Assembly (NCBI RefSeq): GCF_044377035.1 | Contig: NZ_JBILJW010000012.1 | Coordinates: forward strand, 42,183-106,182 | DNA from: Silanimonas sp044377035 | GTDB taxonomy: Bacteria > Pseudomonadota > Gammaproteobacteria > Xanthomonadales > Xanthomonadaceae | DNA: 64,000 nt | Reading direction: 5' to 3' | Shown: positions 8,483 through 17,728 of the stretch, one piece after another | Layout of the letters: every line of letters begins with the position of its first letter | Numbering within the stretch: position 1 is the stretch's first letter | Program-made: the position numbers and the translations under genes | The notes under the pieces: model-generated | What the model was told of the DNA's origin: nothing | Seen by the model: only the letters and a program-made list of their open reading frames with translations | Database searches by the model: none

Positions 8483-8854
8483 TCAGACGGTGTGGCGCGC
8501 GAGGAATCGCGCCACTTGGCCGTCGGCCTCCGAGCGCTTGACGCCGTAGCGCTTCTCGACGAGCGACGCGAGATCGGCCGCCTGGCCGTTGGTCTTCAGC
8601 AGTTCGTCGGCGCTGATCTTGGTCCATTCCGCGCGTGCCGCACCCACCTGGGTGCTCCACGGGCCGCGGCCGCCCTTCGACTTCGCGGTGATGTCGGACG
8701 GCTGGCCCATCAGGGCATCGTCGCCCTTGGCAGCGGTCGGGGCCGCGGCGGCGGCGTGGGAGAGCGCCTCGCCATCGGGGAGATTGAACGCCGGCGTGGG
8801 CTGCGGCATTGCGCCCTTGGCGGGGACTTCATGCGTGTTCTTTGAGGTGGTCAT
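8483..8854 (-). CDS. CsbD-like stress protein with extended N-terminus
   Basis: A 123-residue protein. The last ~55 residues match the CsbD/YjbJ pattern: a Trp followed by KISADELLKTNGQ, then LVEKRYGVKRSEADGQV. The N-terminal half is Ala/Pro-rich and likely disordered. CsbD proteins are abundant, hydrophilic general-stress proteins of unknown biochemical role. The position between two Crp/Fnr regulators and next to entericidin and YqjD genes fits a stress or stationary-phase block. ATG 8854 is chosen because everything upstream in frame is Arg-rich and lies in the spacer before the next gene. Confidence 0.8.
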   Translation of the reverse strand: MTTSKNTHEVPAKGAMPQPTPAFNLPDGEALSHAAAAAPTAAKGDDALMGQPSDITAKSKGGRGPWSTQVGAARAEWTKISADELLKTNGQAADLASLVEKRYGVKRSEADGQVARFLARHTV

Positions 8855-8984
8855 GGGGGGGTCTCGATAGGGGTTCCCGGGCCAGGAGGCGGCGGGCCGG
8901 CGTGGGCCGGACATCGAGACTGCGCTTCCCGTGGAAGAACATCGGTGCGCTACGCCACGCAGCGATGGTCGACGACGCTCCCGC

Positions 8985-9731
8985 CTAGCGGGCGGGCGTG
9001 TGCGGAACGCTTGAGGGCACGTAGTGCAACAAGCGGTCGTACTCGTGCTTGACGACGGCGTAGCACTCGCAGCAGCGCGCCTCGAGCCCCGGGCGATCCA
9101 GCACGGTGATGTGCCCACGGCTGTACTCGATCAGCCCCTGTTTCTGAAGCTTGCCCGCCGCTTCGGTGACGCCCTCGCGGCGCACCCCCAGCATGTTGGC
9201 GATCAGCTCCTGCGTCATCTGGAGAACAGGGCCGTCGAGACGATCAACGGAGAGCAGCAGCCAACGGCAGAGCTGCTGGTCGATGGAATGGTGGCGGTTG
9301 CAGACCGCGGTCTGGGCCATCTGGGTGAGCAGCGCCTGGGTGTAGCGCAGCAGCAACAGGAGCAGATCGCCGTGGCGATTGAACTCCTCCATCAGTACTG
9401 GGCCGGCGAGGCGATAGGCCCAGCCCGCACTCTGCACCACCGCGCGACTCGGCGTGCTGGCGCCGCCCATGAACAGCGCGACGCCGACCATGCCTTCGTT
9501 GCCGACCACCGAGATCTCCGCGGAGGCGCCGTCTTCCAGCACGTAGAGCAAGGAGACGATGCTGTCCGTGGGGAAGTAGGCGTAGCGCATCGTATCGCCG
9601 GACTCGTAGAGCACTTTCCCGAGCGGGAGCGGCACGCGTTCGAGTTTCGGAAACAGGCGCTGCCGCACCGCATCGGGCAAGGCATCGAGGAGGTGGTTCC
9701 GTTCGGGTCGGGGGGCGTTGGGCATGCCCAT
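8985..9731 (-). CDS. Crp/Fnr-family transcriptional regulator (paralogue 2)
   Basis: A 248-residue protein. ATG 9731 or the ATG two codons later are both possible; the frame runs open far upstream, but that part is antisense to plus-strand genes. The N-terminal cNMP-binding fold contains GKVLYESGDTMRYAYFPTDS and VGNEGMVGVALFMGG, a pattern shared with many Crp-like regulators of proteobacterial stress genes. The helix-turn-helix is MTQELIANMLGVRREGVTEA. It is divergent from the entericidin gene, with a 124-base spacer, and so may control it. It is homologous over its length to the regulator ending at 7348. Confidence 0.9.
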   Translation of the reverse strand: MGMPNAPRPERNHLLDALPDAVRQRLFPKLERVPLPLGKVLYESGDTMRYAYFPTDSIVSLLYVLEDGASAEISVVGNEGMVGVALFMGGASTPSRAVVQSAGWAYRLAGPVLMEEFNRHGDLLLLLLRYTQALLTQMAQTAVCNRHHSIDQQLCRWLLLSVDRLDGPVLQMTQELIANMLGVRREGVTEAAGKLQKQGLIEYSRGHITVLDRPGLEARCCECYAVVKHEYDRLLHYVPSSVPHTPAR

Positions 9732-9855
9732 CGAGCATACGCCCCCCTCCTCGTGTCCTATGTGCGGTATCGAACACAGGCGTGTGTGTGGCGCCGCACC
9801 GACGCGGGCCCGGATTGAGGCAATGCTGGCCTCCCCTCGACCAGCGGAGCCTGCC

Positions 9856-10056
9856 ATGACCCCCCGATCCCCCCACCCCCGGAACGTCCTGATGATCGGC
9901 CTGGCCTTGGCGGCCACGCTGATGCTGGGCGCGTGCAACACGATGCGCGGCGTCGGCAAGGACACCGAAGCCGTCGGCGACAAGATCCAGGACGAAGCCG
10001 AGCAGCACATGGCCGACGAAAAGAAAGACGACGGCCGCGAAGGAGCATTCCTGTGA
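9856..10056 (+). CDS. entericidin-family lipoprotein
   Basis: A 66-residue protein from ATG 9856, with GGAG six bases upstream. The signal peptide ends in the lipobox LMLGAC, followed by NTMRGVGKDTEAVGDKIQ, which is the diagnostic entericidin A/B sequence. Entericidins are small envelope lipoproteins induced in stationary phase or stress, described in E. coli as an antidote/toxin pair. Here there is a single copy with a longer Lys/Asp/Glu-rich tail. Its stop overlaps the GTG of the next gene (GTGA), indicating translational coupling. Confidence 0.9.
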   Translation: MTPRSPHPRNVLMIGLALAATLMLGACNTMRGVGKDTEAVGDKIQDEAEQHMADEKKDDGREGAFL

Positions 10057-10511
10057 GAACGACCCTGATCCCGATCATCGGCTTGGCACTCGTGCTCTCG
10101 GCCGGATGCCAGAAATCGCGCTCGGACGCTGCGGAAGACCTCGCCACCGAACGCGCGGAAGCCAGCGATGACATTGCCGAAGCCCGCGACGAAGCGGCGG
10201 TCTCCATGGAGGAGGCGGACGAGGAACTCGTCGATGCGGAACAGAAGCGCGACGAGGCCATGATCGACGCGCAGGACGACATGGGCTCCGCGACCGCGGA
10301 CGTCCTCGCCGAGAGGGCGGAAGCGAACTTCACCCTCGCGACGAAGGAAGCGGACGCCCGAGCGCGTGTGGCCATGGAGAAGTGCGAGGCCCTCGGCGGC
10401 GTCGACCGGACAGCCTGCAAGAGCGAGGTCGATGCAACGCGTGCGGTGGAGGAGACACGGGCCATTGCCGACCGCGATGCCGCGCTGGCGGAGGCGAAAC
10501 GCCAGGACTGA
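10053..10511 (+). CDS. coiled-coil lipoprotein
   Basis: A 152-residue protein starting at GTG 10053, inside the stop codon of the entericidin gene and preceded by AAGGAG. The signal peptide ends in the lipobox LSAGC. The mature protein is a long run of Glu, Asp, Ala and Arg with heptad-like spacing, so a continuous helix or coiled coil is likely. It contains one Cys pair near the C-terminus (KCEALGGVDRTACKSE) that could form a disulphide loop. No family is recognised. The operon with entericidin suggests an envelope-stress role, perhaps tethering the outer membrane to another layer (inference). Confidence 0.8.
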   Translation: MRTTLIPIIGLALVLSAGCQKSRSDAAEDLATERAEASDDIAEARDEAAVSMEEADEELVDAEQKRDEAMIDAQDDMGSATADVLAERAEANFTLATKEADARARVAMEKCEALGGVDRTACKSEVDATRAVEETRAIADRDAALAEAKRQD

Positions 10512-10552
10512 GGGACAGACTGGCGGCGGATTGCCGCTGCCGGTGCGATCGG

Positions 10553-10578
10553 ACGGGGCCCTTTGCAGGGCCCCGTCG
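10553..10578. terminator. strong GC hairpin between convergent genes
   Basis: GACGGGGCCC (10553-10562) and GGGCCCCGTC (10569-10578) form a perfect 10-bp stem with a six-base loop, between the coiled-coil lipoprotein gene and the convergent yqjK-like gene. A T-run is missing on both strands, so it is a candidate bidirectional terminator. Confidence 0.5.
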
Positions 10579-10615
10579 TCGTTGGCGATCCTTGGTCTGT
10601 CGCTGGCAGGTCGTC

Positions 10616-10879
10616 TCATGCCGCCATCCAACGCCTCGCGATCAGGCCCAACAGCGGAAACAGCCCGAGCTTGCGCGCAGGCGCCCACAGCCGGATCGCG
10701 AGCAGCAGGGCGAGCAGGCTCACGATCGGATACCGCCGGGCCAAGTCCACGCCGGCCATGACGCGATCGGCCGTGCGCAGCGGGCCCGAGCATTGGACGC
10801 ACTGGACGGCGAGTTGGATGCGCTGGGCTTGGGCCTGCGCCGCGAGCTCGCCCTGACGAACCGCCAAACGCGAGCTCAT
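10616..10879 (-). CDS. yqjK: YqjK-like small protein
   Basis: An 87-residue protein from ATG 10879, which overlaps the stop of the preceding yqjE-like gene (ATGA). The first ~50 residues are Gln/Arg/Ala-rich helix, and the second half has a hydrophobic stretch (PIVSLLALLLAIRLWAP) that could be a membrane anchor. Size, composition and third place after YqjD and YqjE match the YqjK family. The function is not established in any organism I know. It probably accompanies the membrane-associated YqjD/YqjE pair in stationary phase. Confidence 0.75.
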   Translation of the reverse strand: MSSRLAVRQGELAAQAQAQRIQLAVQCVQCSGPLRTADRVMAGVDLARRYPIVSLLALLLAIRLWAPARKLGLFPLLGLIARRWMAA

Positions 10880-11286
10880 GGCGGCGAGGCGCGCAGGATG
10901 GCTTGGTCTTTGCCCAGTTCCTCGAGCGTGGCCGCGAACCAGCGCGGCGCGCGGCGAATGCGCTCCAGGGCCACGGCCACGGAGGCCGCCCCGAGGAGCA
11001 GAAGGACAAAGGCCGCGCCGACGAGCACGGCGACCCGGTCCTCGCTGGCGACAGCGAGTACGGCGGCAGCCAAGCCGGCCGCGACGGCCAACACGAACGC
11101 GAACAACGCAGCGGCGCACCACGACAACAAAACGACCAGGCGCAAGAGCGCCTGGTCGAGGTCGACTTCCATCAAGGCGAGCCGCGTTTTCGCGATCGCC
11201 ACCATCGTGGCTGCGAGGTCTGCCAGCGCGGCCATCAGGCCGCGCCGACGGGGTAGAGATGCGCCGTCCGCGACCACCTCGCTCAC
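10876..11286 (-). CDS. yqjE: YqjE/holin-superfamily III-like membrane protein
   Basis: A 136-residue protein starting at GTG 11286, which overlaps the stop of the yqjD-like gene (GTGA) and whose own stop overlaps the ATG of the yqjK-like gene. Two long hydrophobic helices (roughly residues 45-75 and 80-105) are flanked by amphipathic ends, the YqjE/Actino-holin-X layout. Despite the holin family name, there is no phage context. In enterobacteria yqjE lies between yqjD and yqjK, exactly as here, and is linked to stationary-phase membrane association. Confidence 0.82.
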   Translation of the reverse strand: MSEVVADGASLPRRRGLMAALADLAATMVAIAKTRLALMEVDLDQALLRLVVLLSWCAAALFAFVLAVAAGLAAAVLAVASEDRVAVLVGAAFVLLLLGAASVAVALERIRRAPRWFAATLEELGKDQAILRASPP

Positions 11287-11642
11287 CGGCGCCGCAACAG
11301 GAAGCCCATCAGAAGGCCGACGCCGGCACCGATGCCGATGGCGGTCCATGGGTTCTGGTGCACGTAGCGGTCCGTGGCCTTGGCCGCGTCACGCGCCTGC
11401 GTGGCGACGGCCTGCTGGGCATCGGCGATCCGCAGGTTCACGGTGCGCATCGACTCGCGCGTGCGGGCACGGATGCCGTCGAGGGCTTCACCGCCGTGCT
11501 GCGCGGTGGCCTTCAGCAGCGCCTCGGCGTCCGACATCGCGGTGCGGACATCGGCGATCAGCGGTTCCATCGACAGCGACGGTGCGCTGCGGTCGGTGAC
11601 GATGGCATTGGACTTGTCGAGGGTCTTTTCGAGGGGATTCAT
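11283..11642 (-). CDS. yqjD: YqjD/ElaB family (DUF883) membrane-anchored protein
   Basis: A 119-residue protein with an amphipathic N-terminal ~85 residues and a single C-terminal membrane helix (PWTAIGIGAGVGLLMGFLLRRR split as PWTAIGIGAGVG and LLMGFLLRRR), the hallmark of YqjD/ElaB/YgaM. In E. coli, YqjD is an RpoS-dependent inner-membrane protein that binds ribosomes in stationary phase. It is first in a yqjD-yqjE-yqjK operon with overlapping stop/start codons. ATG 11642 follows a purine-rich site (GGGGGAAGG reads CAGGAG on the coding strand). Confidence 0.88.
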   Translation of the reverse strand: MNPLEKTLDKSNAIVTDRSAPSLSMEPLIADVRTAMSDAEALLKATAQHGGEALDGIRARTRESMRTVNLRIADAQQAVATQARDAAKATDRYVHQNPWTAIGIGAGVGLLMGFLLRRR

Positions 11643-11673
11643 GGGGAGACTCCTGGGGGGAAGGAAACGAGGT

Positions 11674-11820
11674 TCATACGCGCTGTCCGCGCAGCAGCCG
11701 GATGACGATGATCACCACGGCGATGACGAGCAGCAGGTGGATCAAGCCGCCCATCGTGTAGGCCGTGAAGTAGCCCAAGGCCCACAGAAGGATGAGCAGG
11801 ATGGCGACGGTCTCGAGCAT
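11674..11820 (-). CDS. 48-residue hydrophobic membrane peptide (lmo0937-like)
   Basis: ATG 11820 gives a 48-residue protein made almost wholly of two membrane helices (METVAILLILLWALGYF, then GGLIHLLLVIAVVIIVIRLL) with a charged C-terminus. This matches the small lmo0937-family membrane peptides often found beside YqjD/CsbD-type stress genes. The frame extends 32 codons upstream, but that part is His/Arg-rich and not membrane-like. It lies 31 bases before the yqjD-like gene on the same strand and is probably its operon leader gene. Biochemical role unknown. Confidence 0.75.
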   Translation of the reverse strand: MLETVAILLILLWALGYFTAYTMGGLIHLLLVIAVVIIVIRLLRGQRV

Positions 11821-11914
11821 GGGGGCGGCTCCGGTGCGCCCGATGGAGGCATCGCGGCGGTCGATGGAGGATGCGCTGGGCCCTTCGGAATGACGGTGCG
11901 GTGGCGCACGCAGC

Positions 11915-11946
11915 AAAAAAAAACGGGGCGCATGGAGCGCCCCGTT
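11915..11946 (-). terminator. intrinsic terminator after icd
   Basis: Read on the minus strand, AACGGGGCGC and GCGCCCCGTT form a 10-bp stem with a five-base loop (forward 11922-11946), followed directly by a run of nine T (forward A-run 11915-11923). It lies 27 bases beyond the icd stop, a textbook rho-independent terminator. Confidence 0.93.
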
Positions 11947-11973
11947 CTGGTGTCGCGATGTCGGCGTTTCCGA

Positions 11974-13299
<1,326 letters not shown>

Positions 13300-13391
13300 G
13301 GGGCCTCCAGTGAGCGCGTGAACCGGCATTGTCGCGGTTCCGGGGCGCCGGGGGAAAGCGCCGGGGGTTAATTCGACGTGAGCAGATGGCC

Positions 13392-14642
13392 TCAGGCGGC
13401 GCCGGGCAGCGCCACGCCGCTGGCCGGCCAGTGGAAGAACGCCCGCACCTCGTCGGCACGGGCCAGCACGTCGGCTTCGCCGAGGGCGATCAGCTCGCGG
13501 GTGAAATCGGACTCGAAAAGCAGGTAGCTGGCCAGTGCGCCGCCACCGGCGCCGGTGCCGCGCGCTTCGCCCATGCTCTGGCTGACGCCGACGGCACGCA
13601 GCATGGTGCGCACGGGCGATGGCAGGGCGGCGATATGCCGCACTGCAATATCGTCGAGGCGCTGGCTGGGTGAGATGACCAGCATCTCCAGCGGCCGCAG
13701 CATGGAATGCGCGCGCAGTTCGGCGGGCAGCAGCGAAAGCGTGGCATTGATGCGCTGGGCGCGCTCGATGTCCACGGCAAGGGCATCGAGGAAGATGTTC
13801 GACAGCGCGTGGCCGCCGATCTGCGCCAGCGTCGGGTAGCCGCCCGCGGCGCGCTTCTCGCCGGGCGGCTCGTGCAGGCGTCCCGCACCGATCACCAGCA
13901 GGCGATCGGCGCCGAGATGGATGGCCGACGAAAGCGGCGCCGTTTGCCGCATCGAGCCGTCGCCGAACCAGTGGTCCTGGCCGTCGAACGGCAAGGACTG
14001 CGCGGGGAACACGAAGGGGATCGCGGACGAGGCCAGCAGGTGCGGCAGTGTGATGCGCCCCGGCACGGCGACACGCTGCGAGCGCACCCACGGCTTCTGC
14101 GCGTCTGCCGCGTCGTAGAACGTGACGTGGGTGCCGGCCGTGTAGCTCGAGGCGGTGACCGCGAAGGCTCGCAGCACGCCGCGCTGCACCAGCGAGGGGA
14201 TGCGCTCCAGCGGCAGCAGCTCGGCCAGCAGCTCGGCCAAGGGCGTGTTGTCGAGCAGCGACTTCGGCTTGGCGCGCCGCCAGCGCGCCACCGCCCAGCC
14301 GACGGTGAACAGCGTCAGCCAGCGTGCGCCGCTGCGGACCACGCCGAAAGCGTCGGCGCGGTACACGTGGTGCGCTTGGAAGCCGTGCCAGATGCGATGC
14401 AGGCGTTCGACCGCCTTCGGATACTCGTCGGCATAGCTCGCCAAGGCCGCGGCGTTGATCGCACCCGCGGAGGTGCCGGTCATCACCGCGAAGGGGTTGC
14501 CGGTCGGGCCGTGGGAGGCGCCGCACTCCGTGCGGATGCGTTCGATGCCGCGCAGCACGCCGGCCTGGTAGGCCGCGCGCGCGCCGCCGCCGGTGAGGAC
14601 GAGTCCCGTGATGGGCGGGCGGCGGGTCGGCGTCTCGGCCAT
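13392..14642 (-). CDS. patatin-like phospholipase
   Basis: A 416-residue protein. It has the Gly-rich oxyanion loop (GGGARAAYQAG, residues 18-28), nucleophile elbow GTSAG (Ser58) and the dyad Asp in a DGS motif (about residue 210). This is the patatin Ser-Asp dyad of phospholipase A/acyl hydrolases. There is no signal peptide, so it acts in the cytoplasm or at the inner membrane unless exported another way. ATG 14642 is preceded by GTG in the adjacent codon and a GAGGAG site, so either may be used. The stop is 92 bases before the icd start, and co-transcription is possible. Confidence 0.92.
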   Translation of the reverse strand: MAETPTRRPPITGLVLTGGGARAAYQAGVLRGIERIRTECGASHGPTGNPFAVMTGTSAGAINAAALASYADEYPKAVERLHRIWHGFQAHHVYRADAFGVVRSGARWLTLFTVGWAVARWRRAKPKSLLDNTPLAELLAELLPLERIPSLVQRGVLRAFAVTASSYTAGTHVTFYDAADAQKPWVRSQRVAVPGRITLPHLLASSAIPFVFPAQSLPFDGQDHWFGDGSMRQTAPLSSAIHLGADRLLVIGAGRLHEPPGEKRAAGGYPTLAQIGGHALSNIFLDALAVDIERAQRINATLSLLPAELRAHSMLRPLEMLVISPSQRLDDIAVRHIAALPSPVRTMLRAVGVSQSMGEARGTGAGGGALASYLLFESDFTRELIALGEADVLARADEVRAFFHWPASGVALPGAA

Positions 14643-14689
14643 CACAGCTCCTCGGCCACACGACGGGGCGGCGTCGCCGGAGTGTGCGC

Positions 14690-15058
14690 TCAGCCCGCGC
14701 CCGTCGTGAAGTCGGCCGGCGTCAGCGGTGGCAGTCCGTGGCGGGCCCGTGCCCGGTCGCATTGCGGGCTGGGCTCGCCGTTCTCCCATGCGGCCTGCAG
14801 CGCCCGGCAGGGCGAAGGGCGACGGTCGTAGATCGCGCAGGTGACGGCGCGCCCCACGTCGCCCTGCAAGGCCACGCAGCGCAGGGCCGTGCCGGCCTCG
14901 GTGCCGCGCATGGCGACCTCGAAAGGACGCACCTGCACCGTCAGCGCCTCGTCGGGGCCCGAGGGGGAGTGCGGCGCCGACTCGCTCCAGTGGAAGGCCA
15001 CGCGAAACGCCGCGCAGCAGGCACCACAGCGTTGGCAAGGGTGGATCGGGGCGGCCAT
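14690..15058 (-). CDS. YkgJ-family cysteine-cluster protein
   Basis: A 122-residue protein with an N-terminal CQRCGACC cluster, then further Cys residues in ALRCVAL, CAIYDRRPSPC and PQC. This is the spacing of the UPF0153/YkgJ zinc- or iron-binding family. It is cytoplasmic, and some homologues are annotated as Fe-S oxidoreductases. The role is unknown. ATG 15058 starts right before the first Cys motif. Upstream in-frame ATGs exist but lie across the divergent gene at 15156. Downstream it is 48 bases from the patatin gene on the same strand. Confidence 0.85.
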   Translation of the reverse strand: MAAPIHPCQRCGACCAAFRVAFHWSESAPHSPSGPDEALTVQVRPFEVAMRGTEAGTALRCVALQGDVGRAVTCAIYDRRPSPCRALQAAWENGEPSPQCDRARARHGLPPLTPADFTTGAG

Positions 15059-15155
15059 GAGCGGTGGATGTCGCGAGGCTGGGTCAGCATTTTCGTACAC
15101 GAGCGTCCGACGACGGCTGACTGTGGGGTCGGCCGAGGGCGCGCAGTCTGGATCC

Positions 15156-15386
15156 ATGAACTTCCGGACCTCCGCCGCCAACCCCCTGCCCCGCCTCGAC
15201 GGCGAGCGCGACACCGCGCCGCGCCTCGATGGCGAGGACGCCCTGATCTGGGCGCGTCGGGTGTGGGAGGACCGCGACACCTGGCTGCGCGCCCGCGGCG
15301 GCGTGGAGTCGGTGTTCATGGCCGCGCAGCTGTTGGGCTGCCGCGAGGAAGCGGTGCGCTGGCTGCGTTCGCGCACGCGGCTCTGA
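15156..15386 (+). CDS. small hypothetical protein, 76 residues
   Basis: Starts at ATG 15156. It is Arg/Asp-rich, with two similar RLDGE segments at 14-18 and 23-27 and a helical C-terminal half (ALIWARRVWEDRDTWLRARG, then a HTH-like LLGCREEAVRWLRSR). Length and composition are compatible with a small DNA- or protein-binding factor, but I recognise no family. It is divergent from the YkgJ-like gene and 45 bases before the peptidase gene. The open frame starts further upstream, but that part is antisense. Confidence 0.5.
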   Translation: MNFRTSAANPLPRLDGERDTAPRLDGEDALIWARRVWEDRDTWLRARGGVESVFMAAQLLGCREEAVRWLRSRTRL

Positions 15387-15431
15387 GGCCCGGCTCTGGC
15401 ACAGTGGGGTCCTCACTACCGAGGACCCTCC

Positions 15432-17594
15432 ATGTCACCCCATCGCCCCTCGCCTTCGTCCTTCCCGCGTTCATTGCCCGCGCGTCGCGCGCTCGCCTTG
15501 GCGCTGGGCACCGGGCTCTTCGCCACCGGCTGCACCGGTGTCGTGGGCGGGGGTGGCGACAGCGCGGGCGGCGCTGACACCGCAGGCGGCAGCCCCTTGC
15601 CCGTCACCGCGGCGCCCTTCGGCAGCTGGGCCAGCCCGATCGCCGCCGGCGACCTCGCCAACGCCGCGGTCGGCACCAGCGACGTGCGGGTTTTCGACGG
15701 CAAGGTGTTTTGGCGTGAGAGCCGCCCGGACGAGGGCGGCCGCCAGGTGCTGCGCACCCTCGGCGCCGACGGCCAGCCCGCCACGCTGACGCCCGAGGGC
15801 TTCAGCGTCCGCACCCGCGTGCAGGAGTACGGCGGCAGCAGCTACTGGGTGATGGGCGAACGCATCGTCTTCGCGAACTTCGCCGACCAGCGCCTCTACC
15901 TGCAGCAGGGCGAGGCCGCGCCGGTGGCGATCACGCCGGAGAAGTACCAGTACAGCGATTGCGTGGTCGATGCCGCGCGCGGCGCGCTCGTCTGCGTGCG
16001 CGAGGACCACACCGAGGCCACGAAGCAGGCCAACGGCGAGGAGCGCAACGAGATCGTGCGCGTGACCGTCCCCGATGCCGACGCGCTGGCCGCACACGAT
16101 GCCGCCTCGACGGCGGCGGCCGGCACCGTGCTGTTCACCGGCACCGATTTCGTCGGTTATCCGCGGCTCTCCGCCGACGGCGCGAAGCTCGCCTTCATCG
16201 TCTGGAACCACCCGGACATGCCGTGGGACCGCACGACGCTGCACGTGGCCGCGGTGGCCGCCGACGGCTCCCTGGGCGAACCGCAGCGCGTGGCCGGCGG
16301 CGAGACCGCCGTGCTCGAGCCGCAGTGGGACGCAGACGGCACGCTGTACTTCATCGACGAGACCAGCGGCTGGTGGAACCTCTACGCCTGGGACGGCAGC
16401 GCCGCGCGCGCCGTGGCCCCGATGGAACGCGAGTTCGGCGGCGCGCTGTGGTCGCTCGGCATGCAGACCTACGTGCTCGCCGGCGATGGCAAGGCCTATG
16501 TGCGCACCAGCCTCAACGCCGTCGACGAACTCGGTGAACTCGACCTCGCCAGCGGCGCCTACCGCGCGATCGACCTGCCCTTCGTCGCTTTCGGCGATGT
16601 GTCGCTCGATGCGCAAGGCCGGATCATCACCAGCGCGGCGGCCGCCGCCGATGAAGGCGCCATCCTCGCGGTGACGCCGGCCACCGGCGCGGTCGAACGC
16701 CTGCACCAGCCGAACGCACTCGGCATCCCGCGCGAACTCGTCTCGGTAGGCGAGCGCATCGAGTTCCCGACCGCCGCTGGCCCGGACGGCGCGGCGCGTA
16801 CCGCGCACGCCACCTACTACCCGCCGACCAACCCGGGCTTCCGCGGGCCGGACGGCGAGAAGCCGCCGCTGATCGTCACCATCCACGGCGGCCCCACCTC
16901 GGTGTCGAAGCCGACGTTCTCGCTGTCGCGCCAGTACTGGACCAGCCGCGGCTTCGCCATCGTCGACGTCAACTACGGTGGCTCCACCAGCTACGGCCGC
17001 GACTACCGCAAGCGCCTCAACGGGCAGTGGGGCGTGGTCGACGTGCAGGACGCCGTGGCGGCCGTGGATTTCCTCGTGGCGCAGGGCAAGGTCGACGCGG
17101 ACAAGGTGGCCATCCGCGGCGGCAGCGCCGGCGGCTTCACCACGCTCGCGGCACTGGCCTTCACCGACCGCTTCAAGGCGGGCGCCAACTACTTCGGCGT
17201 CAGCGACATCGCCGGGCTCGCCGCCACCAGCCACAAGTTCGAGAGCAAGTACGACGTCTCACTGGTCGGCCCGCCGGACGAAGCGCTGTACCGCGCGCGC
17301 TCGCCGATCTTCCACCTCGACGGTTTCAGCGAACCGCTGATCACGTTCCAAGGCTCCGAGGATCGCATCGTCACGCCCGACCAGAGCCGCAAGATCGTCG
17401 AGGCGCTCGACGCCAAGGGCGTGATGCACGCCTACTTCGAGTTCGAGGGCGAGCAGCACGGCTTCCGCAAGGCGGAGAACATCATCCGCGCTCAGGAGGC
17501 CGAGCTGGCGTTCTACGGCGCGGTGTTCGGCTTCAGCCCGGACGACGCGGTGCCGCCGTTCGAGATCAAGCACCCGCGGACACCGGCCCCCTGA
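15432..17594 (+). CDS. S9-family prolyl oligopeptidase/dipeptidyl peptidase lipoprotein
   Basis: A 720-residue protein. The N-terminus has twin Arg before a hydrophobic stretch and the lipobox FATGC, so it is likely a lipid-anchored periplasmic or surface enzyme. Residues ~60-430 form a beta-propeller with repeated SADGAKLAF and WDADGTLYFI blades. The C-terminal alpha/beta hydrolase has IHGGPTS, nucleophile GGSAGG (Ser565), Asp644 and His676 in EQHGF. The family cleaves short peptides, often after Pro or N-acyl residues. The start is supported by the lipoprotein signal and a GAGGA site. A hairpin at 17628 follows the stop. Confidence 0.93.
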   Translation: MSPHRPSPSSFPRSLPARRALALALGTGLFATGCTGVVGGGGDSAGGADTAGGSPLPVTAAPFGSWASPIAAGDLANAAVGTSDVRVFDGKVFWRESRPDEGGRQVLRTLGADGQPATLTPEGFSVRTRVQEYGGSSYWVMGERIVFANFADQRLYLQQGEAAPVAITPEKYQYSDCVVDAARGALVCVREDHTEATKQANGEERNEIVRVTVPDADALAAHDAASTAAAGTVLFTGTDFVGYPRLSADGAKLAFIVWNHPDMPWDRTTLHVAAVAADGSLGEPQRVAGGETAVLEPQWDADGTLYFIDETSGWWNLYAWDGSAARAVAPMEREFGGALWSLGMQTYVLAGDGKAYVRTSLNAVDELGELDLASGAYRAIDLPFVAFGDVSLDAQGRIITSAAAAADEGAILAVTPATGAVERLHQPNALGIPRELVSVGERIEFPTAAGPDGAARTAHATYYPPTNPGFRGPDGEKPPLIVTIHGGPTSVSKPTFSLSRQYWTSRGFAIVDVNYGGSTSYGRDYRKRLNGQWGVVDVQDAVAAVDFLVAQGKVDADKVAIRGGSAGGFTTLAALAFTDRFKAGANYFGVSDIAGLAATSHKFESKYDVSLVGPPDEALYRARSPIFHLDGFSEPLITFQGSEDRIVTPDQSRKIVEALDAKGVMHAYFEFEGEQHGFRKAENIIRAQEAELAFYGAVFGFSPDDAVPPFEIKHPRTPAP

Positions 17595-17627
17595 GGCCGG
17601 GACGCGACGCGATCGGCGTTTCGGCGG

Positions 17628-17648
17628 CCTGTCACCGAGGTTGACAGG
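17628..17648. repeat. CCTGTCA/TGACAGG inverted repeat
   Basis: Seven-base arms at 17628-17634 and 17642-17648 with a seven-base loop, between the S9 peptidase gene and the HDOD gene. It overlaps a TTGACA hexamer (17641-17646). It could be an operator for the HDOD gene, or a weak terminator. No T-run. Confidence 0.35.
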
Positions 17649-17675
17649 TCGCCGCTGTCGGGCGCCGTTCGGAGG

Positions 17676-17686
17676 GCTAGTCTCGG
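17676..17686 (+). promoter_or_regulatory. GCTAGTCTCGG motif, candidate -10 region
   Basis: Same 11-mer as at 6847, located 42 bases before ATG 17729. TTGACA at 17641-17646 is too far upstream (31 bases) to be a standard -35 partner. Confidence 0.4.
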
Positions 17687-17728
17687 GGCGTCCTCCCCTC
17701 GCGCGGGTGCCGCCCGCAGGACCCTCCC

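Noticed and set aside
10876..11286. Phage holin or prophage remnant
   Set aside because: The YqjE family carries the holin-superfamily name but here lies in a yqjD-yqjE-yqjK stress operon, with no phage genes nearby.
17628..17648. Rho-independent terminator after the S9 peptidase
   Set aside because: Seven-base stem without a T-run and with a TTGACA inside it; listed as an inverted repeat instead.
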